A stretch of 64,000 nucleotides of DNA from Planctomycetota bacterium (lineage in GTDB: Bacteria > Planctomycetota > Planctomycetia > Pirellulales > Pirellulaceae). Location of the stretch: positions 1 through 64,000 of the forward strand of contig JAJDEH010000348.1 of NCBI GenBank assembly GCA_029259935.1. Reading direction: 5' to 3'. The translations under genes and the position numbers were made by a program. Below, piece by piece: positions 34,204 through 42,571 of the stretch (within the stretch, counting starts at the first letter, position 1; each line of letters starts with the position of its first letter). Under the pieces are notes generated by a model. It was given only the letters and a program-made list of their open reading frames with translations. It was not told the origin of the DNA and ran no database searches.

Positions 34204-34653
34204 CCGTTGCCTTCGCCCTCGTAGTCGAGACCAGGGTGCATTCACCCGAAACAAGACCCCGCATTTGTAGTTCACAAATTGGGACGGGTTCCGAGCAAGC
34301 TTCTCCTTGGCGGCGGAATAGTAAAGTGAATTCTCGGTGCCTGTCCCATTTTGCGAACGGCCTACTTTGCGAACGGCCTACTTTGCGAACGGCCCATTGA
34401 GCGAGCCGTCAATAATGGGACAGGCACCGAGTCGCCACCACTGAAACAGCCGCACAAGACACAAAAACTCGGAGCCAGTCCCATAATTGACTCGATTCGC
34501 GAATAATCCGGTGTGACGGTCGAACGTTTGCTCAAGGGGCATCAATTAAACCGGGCACGAACTGGACAACGCATAATCCCCTTGCTCGGCGGACCAACCG
34601 CGGAGATCGTCGGCTTCTCGCAACGGCCCGCTGTCCAAGCTCGGTGCCTTGTG
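34204..34653. other. Intergenic region between convergent genes
   Basis: No gene is supported. The segment holds a perfect 18-base inverted repeat with internal tandem repeats (34333-34431). A decayed half-copy of the arm (ACTCGGAGCCAGTCCCATAA) lies near 34468. Confidence 0.6.
34333..34431. repeat. Perfect 18-base inverted repeat enclosing three 16-base tandem repeats
   Basis: CTCGGTGCCTGTCCCATT at 34333-34350 and its exact complement at 34414-34431. Between them TTGCGAACGGCCTACT occurs twice (34351, 34367), and a near copy TTGCGAACGGCCCATT starts at 34383. The arm resembles the GGTGCCTGTCCCATT repeats widespread in bacterial genomes. Confidence 0.85.
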
Positions 34654-37600
34654 TCACGGATTCGCCTTGAGCCGTTCGATGACTTCACTCGGCAAGCGGA
34701 ACTTGCGGATTGTGCCGTCATCGCCGACCGACAAGAGGTGCTCTCGGTCGGGTGTAATATCCGCCGCGTGGTGAGGAGTCATGTACCATTTCGAATGTCC
34801 GTACCTGTGCTCGCCATTGAGGTAGATTTCCGTTCTGGTCGCAACGTCCCAAATTCGTATAGTCTGATCGTTTCCCCAGGTGATGAGAAAGCGATCCTCG
34901 TCGAAGAATTTCCCACCGCTGACGTTCGCGTCATGTCCCGGAGGTGACGCGTCCACGGCAGAAGTGCCGGGATCGACGAATTCCATGAAATTGCCCGCGC
35001 TGACAAGCAGCCGATCGCCCGATGAAGAGCAACCAACAAAGCCCTTTGTCAAATTGTACAGGCGGACGCGATTGAACGACTGATACGTTTCGCCGGACTG
35101 CCAATCCCAGATGACATACCGATTGACGTTATCGTGGATTCTCTCAAGAGCAAGCTGAGAGACGACACTCCCCTGGCCAGGCAGAATCAAATGCGACCTA
35201 AATCCACCGTCTTTCGGACCCACCTGTATTTCGCGGACCGTCTCGCCCGTCTTCATGTCCCAAACCACGCACGGCTCCTCCCCTCCGCCCGTCAAAAGCT
35301 GCGACGAGTCGGAAGTAAACGCAAGCGGCCCACGACTCTCAAGCGAGTAGACGAGCCGACCGTCGCTGGCGGACCAGGCATGGACGCGCTCTTCTGTCGC
35401 GGCGGCGATGATGCGCTCGCTGGGAGAGACGGTCAGATGCGTGATCGGCCCGGCGTGCCCTTCAAGCTGGCGAATCTCTTTTTCAGCGTCAATATCCCAC
35501 ATCCGCAATACGGACTTGCCCTTCTTGTCTTTTTCCGGCTGATGAACTGTGATCGCTTGGCCCGCGACGGGCAACACGATGGCGGAGAGCAACTTCTCAT
35601 GATCGTACTGACGCCACGAGATTCGTTTGACTTCACCTTGGTAGGCTGCCGCCGAGGGCTCCTTGTCCGCTGGCGGGAGTCTCCAGTAACGCCCGGTATG
35701 GTCTCCAAAACGGTAGCCAGCTTTCGAGTAAGAATAGCTCCCGAAGGTCTGGCTACTGGAGAGGACGTATCGGTCGTCGCCGGATAGTCGCAAGTCCTCA
35801 ATATGTCCGGAATGGCCTGACAGCGTGAAGGAAACGTTGCCCGTTTCCCAATCGCGGATTCTCAAAACGCCGTCGACTTCGCCTGTGATGACTCGGTCAT
35901 GTCGATCAACGACCAGCCGGTTCACGATACCCACGATTTTTTCCATTGTACGCAGACGCTTGCCCGTCTTGAGATCCCATTCGATGATCTTCTTGTCGCT
36001 GCCACAAGTAACCACCCGGTCACCATCGCCCGAAAACGCCGCATCGAATGCCTCCCCCTGATGGGCTTTGATAATACGGAACGGTAAGACCGGCGGGGCA
36101 TCCGCCCTACTTCGTTCATTGCCCCATTCGCGCGGAATTTTCCAAAGATTGACGAAGCCGTTTGTTGTCAAGCCAGCGACATCAAATCCGTCCTGGCTGG
36201 TTGCAATTCGATTGAACGGGCCATGTTCAATTTGGGAAAACAGGCTCCCGAGCTCACGGCCTGTTTCGACGTTGAAGATGGAAAGTCGACGTTCTTGGTT
36301 CTGCGCCATGAACAGATTTCCGTTGGCGAGAAAAGCTGCGCCGTCCCATAAGCACGGAGGGCTCCGCCACGTTTTGCCCGTTTCAACGTTAACTATGTTG
36401 AAGACTCTCTGGGGATTCTGCTGGAAGCTGGCAACATGCTTGCGGTCCGGAGAGATCAGCGACGCGACAACGCGTGGAGCGTCGATCCGTCGTGTTTCGC
36501 GGCCGTTAGCGATGTCGTGGATGATGGCTGTAGCGTAACCGCCTGCAACAAAGTGTCCGTCGGTAGTGTTTGACCCCTGCACGGATCGGCCTACATGGAC
36601 ACAACCGACATCCGTGCCAAATCGTTGCCATGGTCCTTGCTGCTCGCCTGAAGTTGCCGTTAAAGGCACCGAGCGCTCGCAGGTCGGCAGGCGATACAAT
36701 CGCAGATGAAATGGAGGACGGACTTTCCCATTTGTTTCTGAGCCGATGAATTGATGTTCTCGGAGGACGAAGAACTGACCGTCGGGAGAGAACTGGGGAG
36801 CAATCGAGTATCTCATGAAGGGTATAGCACTTGCCAGATTCTTCCAGATGACGCCTGTGGCGGGGTCAAAAAGGCGCAGACGGCCCTCATACAAAGAAAT
36901 GCCCAGCCGTGCGTTGCGGGAAATTGAGATGCCCATGGTTGAGATGCGTCCGTCATTGACCTTAAATTGCTGCTGCCCGTTCAGCGTGTTAATCCTGGCC
37001 AAGCCTTGGACAGTCTCGGTAATGAAAAACGATTTGCCGTTCTCCGCGAACACCACATGCACGCCTTGGCCGCCATAATTGCCGGTCCACTCGCCTTCAT
37101 AGAGCACCATGCGATCAGCGACGCGCCAGGTCTTGACCTCGCCTGCCGAACTGTGAGAGACGAGGAACTGGTGATCGGCCGAGATGGCGACCGCATCGAC
37201 CTCACCGTTGTGTCCCACGAAGAGTCGCGGCTGGGGATCGTCGGATGTTACGAGCTGGATCGCGTTCTTGACTGAAGGGTCGACCCGAACCAAGAGCACC
37301 TGGCCATCGTCGCGAAGCTTCAGTTGCATTAGCCCGAGCGACGGCATCTCGTGCGTCTTGAGTTGCTCGCCGGTCTTCCAATCCCAGACGCCAAGGGTGT
37401 CGTCGTCGATCGGCGCCGCCATGTGCGTCCCGGTTTCCGAGAAAGCCAGGGGCGGCCGGATGCCGTCCATCGTTTGAACGACCTTCTGTGTAAAGAAGTT
37501 GATGACCCGCGCCTTGCCCCTGCCGTCGCAGGCGACCAAATGGCTGGAATCTTGCGTGATGCCGCCATCGACTCCTTCCCACTCGCCGATCTCCAGCATT

Positions 37601-39411
37601 CGGTAGCCCGCCTCATGGGCCGCATCAAGATCCGCCAGTGACGGGGCGCCGTCGCTGGCTTTCATCCCCGGGGTCCATTGCGACGTCGTTTTCACAACGG
37701 CGGGCACGTCGTGATTTGATTTGATTTTCGTGTCCGCCGTTTTGGCAACCGTTTCTCGAAAAGTAACTTCGACCACTTGCGTGGTGCCTTTGCTAACGAT
37801 GATCTCTTGGCGGCTGAGTTTGAACTGCTGTTTCCCGTCACCCATTTCCAGCGTGTATTTGCCGTCGGCCAGTTCGATGCGAAAGTTGTTCTTCATGCTG
37901 ATTACCAAGGGGCCATCGTCGCCGGAAACCTTGATGCTGATCTGATCTTGATACTGCTCGGCGACTTTGACCGTGATCACGCCCTGCGGAGTTTTCAAAG
38001 TGAAAACCACGACCGCGGCCGCCAGTGCCAACGCACCAAGTGCCGTCGCAATCGCCGCCGGACCACGCCAACCGGGTCGCTGGCTTTCGGTGACGGGCGC
38101 GACCGTCGTCGCGGACTGCTCTTGCGTCGCGGATGCCGGTCGGTCGACGGGCGGCCCGGTGGTGGTGTCGCGGCCGTAAGGCTGAGGTTGGGTCGCGGAC
38201 GATTGGGAGAGGTCGCTTGCTTCCGGGACGGGCTCCGTCGAAACATACGCGTACAGGTCGGCGCCTTCGCAAAACGGCGCGAGCGCCTGAACCACCTCGG
38301 CTGGCGTCGCCGTGCGGTTTTCCGGTTTTTTTTCCAACATGCGATGAACCAGCGCTGCCAACGCGTCGGGGATTTCTTCGCGCAACGGCTGAATCGGCGG
38401 AGCCGGTTCCGTCGCCAGGGCCGTCAATTTTTGGACAGGCGTTCGATGCTCTTGCCCGTGGTAGACCACTTTGCCGGTGAGCAGCTTGTAGAGCGAGGCT
38501 CCCAGCGCATAGATGTCGGCCCGAATGTCCACGTCATGGCTGTCGCCGCCTTGCTCCGGTGCCATGTAGTCAAGCGTGCCCATCATTTGGCCGGTGCTGG
38601 TCAGGCCGCCAGCATCGGGGGCGTGACCTCCGGAAAGCAGCGCTAGGCCCAAATCGAGGATCTTCACGACGGGCGGTTTGCGGCGATGCTGGGCCAGCAT
38701 CAGATTGCTAGGCTTGATGTCGCGGTGGACCATGCTGTGTTCGTTGGCTTCGTCGAGCCCGACCGCTGCTTGGCGGATCAGTTCACAGGCATCGGAGATC
38801 GGTAGCAAACCGCGACCTTTGATCAACTGCGAGAGATCGACGCCGCGAACATGTTCCATTACCAGGAAGTGCGTTCCGTCCACTTCGCCGGCGTCCATGG
38901 CACGCACAATGTTCGGATGGTCGAGCTTTCCCACCGCTCGCATTTCCTGCTCGAAGCGGGCGACCGCGCCCGCGTCCCTCATTCGCTCGGCAGGCAGGAT
39001 TTTGATGGCGACTACTTTGTCGAGCTTGGTATGCCGAGCCTTGTACACGGCCCCCATCCCTCCCTCGCCCAGTTTTTCGAGCAATTCGTATTCACGCAGG
39101 TTGCCAACGGGCGGAGCGTCGTCTTTCGCAGTTGCCCCCGTGTTTGATGTCGCGAGTGACGCTTCGCGACCGATGTTCTTGACGAACGCCAACGCCTGCT
39201 GGTAGTCGTCGTCGCTGGCATATTTGCCCCGCTCTTGGCTACGCAGGCCCGACAGCAACGTATCGCTTTGCTGCTCGAGTGCGGCCACCGTGTCTTCGCA
39301 GGGCGGGCAGCGGTCGACATGCCGGGCTACCTCGTCGGTCTGCTCTACGTGCATCTGGCCGAGCAGGTAGGCCTTCAGTTGGTCGGACGAGGGACAATCG
39401 TTGTCTGTCAT
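34654..39411 (-). CDS. Ser/Thr protein kinase with N-terminal zinc motif and C-terminal WD40 repeats
   Basis: 1585 residues from the ATG at 39411 (MTDNDCPSSD); an in-frame ATG 13 codons upstream is less likely. The N-terminus has HVDRCPPC (residues 31-38), an HxxxCxxC motif as in anti-sigma factors. The kinase domain covers about residues 108-370: LGEGGMGAVYKA, catalytic Lys137 (VAIKIL), HRDIKPSN at 229-236 and DLGLA instead of DFG. One membrane helix (about 450-470) leads to an extracytoplasmic region with many WD40-like repeats (for example VKTWRVAD, IIEWDLKTG, IRIWDVATR). It lies 97 bases behind an ECF sigma gene. This fits the planctomycete ECF-kinase pairs, in which the kinase partner controls the sigma factor. 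Confidence 0.92.
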   Translation of the reverse strand: MTDNDCPSSDQLKAYLLGQMHVEQTDEVARHVDRCPPCEDTVAALEQQSDTLLSGLRSQERGKYASDDDYQQALAFVKNIGREASLATSNTGATAKDDAPPVGNLREYELLEKLGEGGMGAVYKARHTKLDKVVAIKILPAERMRDAGAVARFEQEMRAVGKLDHPNIVRAMDAGEVDGTHFLVMEHVRGVDLSQLIKGRGLLPISDACELIRQAAVGLDEANEHSMVHRDIKPSNLMLAQHRRKPPVVKILDLGLALLSGGHAPDAGGLTSTGQMMGTLDYMAPEQGGDSHDVDIRADIYALGASLYKLLTGKVVYHGQEHRTPVQKLTALATEPAPPIQPLREEIPDALAALVHRMLEKKPENRTATPAEVVQALAPFCEGADLYAYVSTEPVPEASDLSQSSATQPQPYGRDTTTGPPVDRPASATQEQSATTVAPVTESQRPGWRGPAAIATALGALALAAAVVVFTLKTPQGVITVKVAEQYQDQISIKVSGDDGPLVISMKNNFRIELADGKYTLEMGDGKQQFKLSRQEIIVSKGTTQVVEVTFRETVAKTADTKIKSNHDVPAVVKTTSQWTPGMKASDGAPSLADLDAAHEAGYRMLEIGEWEGVDGGITQDSSHLVACDGRGKARVINFFTQKVVQTMDGIRPPLAFSETGTHMAAPIDDDTLGVWDWKTGEQLKTHEMPSLGLMQLKLRDDGQVLLVRVDPSVKNAIQLVTSDDPQPRLFVGHNGEVDAVAISADHQFLVSHSSAGEVKTWRVADRMVLYEGEWTGNYGGQGVHVVFAENGKSFFITETVQGLARINTLNGQQQFKVNDGRISTMGISISRNARLGISLYEGRLRLFDPATGVIWKNLASAIPFMRYSIAPQFSPDGQFFVLREHQFIGSETNGKVRPPFHLRLYRLPTCERSVPLTATSGEQQGPWQRFGTDVGCVHVGRSVQGSNTTDGHFVAGGYATAIIHDIANGRETRRIDAPRVVASLISPDRKHVASFQQNPQRVFNIVNVETGKTWRSPPCLWDGAAFLANGNLFMAQNQERRLSIFNVETGRELGSLFSQIEHGPFNRIATSQDGFDVAGLTTNGFVNLWKIPREWGNERSRADAPPVLPFRIIKAHQGEAFDAAFSGDGDRVVTCGSDKKIIEWDLKTGKRLRTMEKIVGIVNRLVVDRHDRVITGEVDGVLRIRDWETGNVSFTLSGHSGHIEDLRLSGDDRYVLSSSQTFGSYSYSKAGYRFGDHTGRYWRLPPADKEPSAAAYQGEVKRISWRQYDHEKLLSAIVLPVAGQAITVHQPEKDKKGKSVLRMWDIDAEKEIRQLEGHAGPITHLTVSPSERIIAAATEERVHAWSASDGRLVYSLESRGPLAFTSDSSQLLTGGGEEPCVVWDMKTGETVREIQVGPKDGGFRSHLILPGQGSVVSQLALERIHDNVNRYVIWDWQSGETYQSFNRVRLYNLTKGFVGCSSSGDRLLVSAGNFMEFVDPGTSAVDASPPGHDANVSGGKFFDEDRFLITWGNDQTIRIWDVATRTEIYLNGEHRYGHSKWYMTPHHAADITPDREHLLSVGDDGTIRKFRLPSEVIERLKANP

Positions 39412-39508
39412 GGGAAGGATTTCCGTTGCGAATTCGAGAAAGATGCCCAATACTTGCCGCTATTAAGGACAACGCAGGTGCGCGACAGGACTTTTTGAAA
39501 AAGTCATC

Positions 39509-40120
39509 CTACGAGAGATCTTCGCCCAATTCGTCGCGTAAACGGCGCACTACGCGGCTTTTGGACTGCCGCACCGAATTTGCCGAAATACCCATGTCGG
39601 CGGCAATGTCGGCGGTACTATCCCCCTCGACAGCCGACCGCCAGAAAGCCTGCCAGGTGCGGTCCTCGAATTCGGCCCTCACGAGGTCCAACCCGCGATG
39701 CAAAAGGGCGCTGAACTCCTGCCGATCTTCCCCGTCGGTCGTCTCGCTGGGCTGATAGTCGGGTAGGTCGGCCAGTTGCTGTTGGGCCGCGGTGCCGCCG
39801 GCCGCTTCGCCATGCTGTCGAATGCGACGAAAGTGGTCGTTGATCTTGTTGCGTGTAATCGTCCAGAGCCAACCCTGGAAATTACTGCCCTCGCGTTGCT
39901 GGTAGTTCTGGATGTTCGTCGCAATCGCCGTGAACACGCTTTGAAAGATGTCGGCGGCATCTTCGCCTTGCAAGTTGGACCGTCGACTCCAGTAGTATAC
40001 GAGCGGCCCGTAAAGGTCCGTCAATCGCTCCCAGGCCGCCGCATCTTGGGCGCGCAGGCGGCTAATGAGGTCGCTAGACGTGCTGCCAAATGTCGAGGGG
40101 CTGACGGCCATGCCACCCAT
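39509..40120 (-). CDS. ECF-type RNA polymerase sigma factor
   Basis: 203 residues from the ATG at 40120; an ATG at 40111 (MAVSPSTFG) is a possible start. The sigma-2 region reads LTDLYGPLVYYWSRR, EDAADIFQSVFTAIA and FQGWLWTITRNKINDHFRR. The sigma-4 region reads FEDRTWQAFWRSAVEGDSTA, DIAADMGISANSVRQSKSRV (two adjacent blocks). The gene is followed on the same strand by the large kinase with a zinc motif, so it is probably kept inactive or activated by that partner. Target genes are unknown; the ECF-like motif in this window could belong to this factor or to the one at 18927. Confidence 0.92.
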   Translation of the reverse strand: MGGMAVSPSTFGSTSSDLISRLRAQDAAAWERLTDLYGPLVYYWSRRSNLQGEDAADIFQSVFTAIATNIQNYQQREGSNFQGWLWTITRNKINDHFRRIRQHGEAAGGTAAQQQLADLPDYQPSETTDGEDRQEFSALLHRGLDLVRAEFEDRTWQAFWRSAVEGDSTADIAADMGISANSVRQSKSRVVRRLRDELGEDLS

Positions 40121-40927
40121 TGTGGTCTACTCGCCCGCCCATGCAAGACGGTCGAGAGAGAGTGGTGATGGCGTGACTCATGATGTCTTCCTTTTTCGAC
40201 ACAAATTCCTTTTGGAACTGGACTTACCAGTTTCTGTAGCCCGACAAGTTCTACATTGCCGTCTTCCAATCAAAGTGCCAAGAGCTCGTGAAAAATGAAA
40301 ATGGCGCTCGCATAAAACACCTTCGATCGAGACATTGCCTCGTTCTTTCACGCTCGGGTCACGTCGACCGACGCGAAGAGTTTTGATTAAGGAAGGTCAT
40401 CGGCCGAGGCCCAGGGTGGTTTGGTGATAAATCGCCGATAGCGCGCCATGACGTTTCCGCAAATCGACTGGTAGGCGATTCGCCGCAGATGTTCTCCTGT
40501 GATCGAAGCGTGACGCGCAATTCTATCGCCCGGCAAAATAATGGTGTACCGGTTGCACTGGATCTTGTAAAATGGAGAGAGGGCAGGTAATCACCATCTC
40601 GATGGGCTCGACGGGATGGCACAGGAAGTGCGCCGCCCCACGCCGAGGCGCGAGATGTATGCGCTTACCCGGTTGAAACGCTTGCCGAATTGCAAACGTT
40701 TTTGGATTCGATTCACTTTGGCAGGAAGGACATGGCGTTGCGGTAACTCTTTTACGAGGCTTCTTTTGGGGTAGGATTATGAACAACAAAACGGCATCAG
40801 TCTGGCGGTCGCTTGTATGTTACACTCTGCGACGTGCGCCGCTTGGCGGAGGAGGGCTTTCACCGATGAGCGTAAGAGACGGCGGGCGCGTGACCGAAGG
40901 GAATGAGGATCGGAAGGGGGATGGAAG
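40121..40927. other. Intergenic region between divergent genes
   Basis: About 800 bases without a supported gene. A minus-strand frame at 40523-40789 (88 residues, with one CPSC) is too weak to call. No clear promoter hexamers, hairpins or repeats were recognised. Confidence 0.45.
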
Positions 40928-42058
40928 ATGGTAGGACGCTGCTCAACAATTTTGTCATTTGCCCTTCTTGCGGTTGTGGTCCATGCATCGCCGCTGCGGG
41001 CGGCACTTTTTAGCCCTGCGGCTCCGAAGACACTTCGCCAAGAGATGGATCTGGCGACCGTCGTTGTGATTGCCCAGTCCTTGAGCCAGGATTCTGGTGC
41101 CAAGGGCAGCGGCGAATTTGAAGTTGTCCAGGTCATCAAGGGCGAATTCCTGACGATGCGGCCCCTGGTTGTTAGAGCGCGGCGACATCCGTCGGCAGCG
41201 GGCCAGCAGTTCTTGTTGATCGCGACCGGTACGTCCGAATTGCGCTGGCAGGTCGTATCTCCCGTGACATCTGTTTCATCCGAGTTTGTCGATTATTTGA
41301 AACAACTGTCGGAATTGCCGGACCATGACATTCGGCAACTGGAATTCTTCGTGCGGCGTTTGGGTGACCCGGACAAACAGATCGCGGCCGACGCGTTCGC
41401 CGAAGTGCAGGCGGCACCCTACGGCCATCTGGCACAAGTGCGGGACATCATGGATCGCCGAAAGCTGCTCGCCTGGATCGGAAATCCCGAGTCCAGCGCC
41501 GCTCAGCGGTCATTGTATTTTCAAATGCTGGGGATCCGCGGAGCCGTCGAAGATGTCGCACTTCTAGAATCATGCATGAAGGCGGCCAAAGCTGATCCCA
41601 AAACGAGCGCGGGCCTTGACGAAGCCATTGGGGCCTATCTCAAACTGCGGGGACCGGCGGGCTTGCGGACGGTCGAAGATTTGTTCCTGAAAGACAAGAG
41701 TGCCGCAATTCAGCCGGTGTATTCGGCCATCATGGCGCTGCGTTATCATCTCGACCGGCATGACGTAATTCCCCGGGAGAGGGTGCTGATGTCGATGCGG
41801 CTTGTGCTGGAACGGCCCGAGTTGGCCGATCTGGTAGTCGGTGACTTTTGTCGGATGGAAGACTGGACCGTGATCGAAAAGCTCTACACGCTTTTTGTCG
41901 AAGCCGAAACGAAAGAAGCAAATTGGGTACGAGTGCCGGTACTCAACTACCTGCGACGTTGTCCGCTGGATAAGGCCAAAGCGTATATCGCCGAGCTAAA
42001 GGGAATCGATCCCGCCGCCGTCAGCAAGTCGTTCAAGTTCTTCGCGATTGACTCATGA
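40928..42058 (+). CDS. Secreted helical-repeat protein of unknown function
   Basis: 376 residues with a signal peptide (STILSFALLAVVVHASPLRA). The first domain, about residues 35-120, is beta-rich (ATVVVIAQSLSQ, FEVVQVIKGEFLTMRPLVVR, FLLIATGTSELRW). The remainder is helical, with HEAT-like features (LGDPDKQIAADAFAEVQAAP, LFQMLGIRGAVEDVALLE-type segments). I do not recognise the family. Secreted proteins combining a small beta domain with helical repeats are common in Planctomycetes. It is convergent with the receiver-like gene at 42122 across 63 bases. Confidence 0.78.
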   Translation: MVGRCSTILSFALLAVVVHASPLRAALFSPAAPKTLRQEMDLATVVVIAQSLSQDSGAKGSGEFEVVQVIKGEFLTMRPLVVRARRHPSAAGQQFLLIATGTSELRWQVVSPVTSVSSEFVDYLKQLSELPDHDIRQLEFFVRRLGDPDKQIAADAFAEVQAAPYGHLAQVRDIMDRRKLLAWIGNPESSAAQRSLYFQMLGIRGAVEDVALLESCMKAAKADPKTSAGLDEAIGAYLKLRGPAGLRTVEDLFLKDKSAAIQPVYSAIMALRYHLDRHDVIPRERVLMSMRLVLERPELADLVVGDFCRMEDWTVIEKLYTLFVEAETKEANWVRVPVLNYLRRCPLDKAKAYIAELKGIDPAAVSKSFKFFAIDS

Positions 42059-42121
42059 GGAACGTTGGGAGCCTCGCGTGAATCGCGGACGGAATTGCCG
42101 TCTCGCTGCCGAGTCGCAAGG

Positions 42122-42490
42122 TCACTTGAGCCACTGGCCCAATCGCTCGATGGTCTGTGGCGAAGATAACTCGGCCTTGCCGAACCCGGGACTGGCACCA
42201 AGCTCGATGGCCCGTTGCTGGTGCTGCTGATAGTTGCTGATCAGCATGACGGGCACGTCCAATTGGTCGTCGGATTGGATCGCTTCGATCAGTTCTAGGC
42301 CCGAACTGCCATCCCAATCCATGATTCGGTTGATCAAGACTAGATCGTAGTGCTGGCCGCGCAGATTGCTCAAGGCACTCTCTTGATCTTGCGCCGCGTT
42401 GACGGTGGCGTCGAACTGGCTTTCGATCAGCCGCTGAATCGCTCCGTGATCGGCGGCGCAGTTGCCCACGTCCAATACCGACTTTGTCAT
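42122..42490 (-). CDS. Receiver-like protein lacking the phosphorylation site (pseudo-receiver)
   Basis: 122 residues from the ATG at 42490 (MTKSVLDVGNCAADH). Overall fold and length match a stand-alone response-regulator receiver domain. However, the acidic pair is replaced by DVGNC, and the phospho-acceptor Asp is replaced by Asn (YDLVLINRIMDWDG, Asn at the Asp position). The C-terminal Lys is retained in FGKAEL. It therefore cannot be a normal phosphorylated receiver and may act as a constitutive or protein-binding switch. It follows the terminator of the PQQ-like gene pair on the same strand, so it may have its own promoter. Confidence 0.8.
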   Translation of the reverse strand: MTKSVLDVGNCAADHGAIQRLIESQFDATVNAAQDQESALSNLRGQHYDLVLINRIMDWDGSSGLELIEAIQSDDQLDVPVMLISNYQQHQQRAIELGASPGFGKAELSSPQTIERLGQWLK

Positions 42491-42500
42491 GACGGTTCCT

Positions 42501-42545
42501 AACAAAAAAGCGGGGCTACTTTGCCCGCGAAAGCGAAGTAGCCCC
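42501..42545 (-). terminator. Rho-independent terminator for the PQQ-like genes (minus strand)
   Basis: On the minus strand GGGGCTACTT and its complement AAGTAGCCCC form a stem; GC then a run of T follows. It lies 27 bases after the stop codon of the gene ending at 42572. Confidence 0.85.
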
Positions 42546-42571
42546 AACTGATTTCAAGTTGACTGCAAAAC

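Noticed and set aside
40523..40789. Minus-strand frame of 88 codons with CPSC and FLCHPVEP
   Set aside because: The peptide is partly protein-like but has only one CxxC pair, no ribosome site and no visible relative; too weak to annotate.
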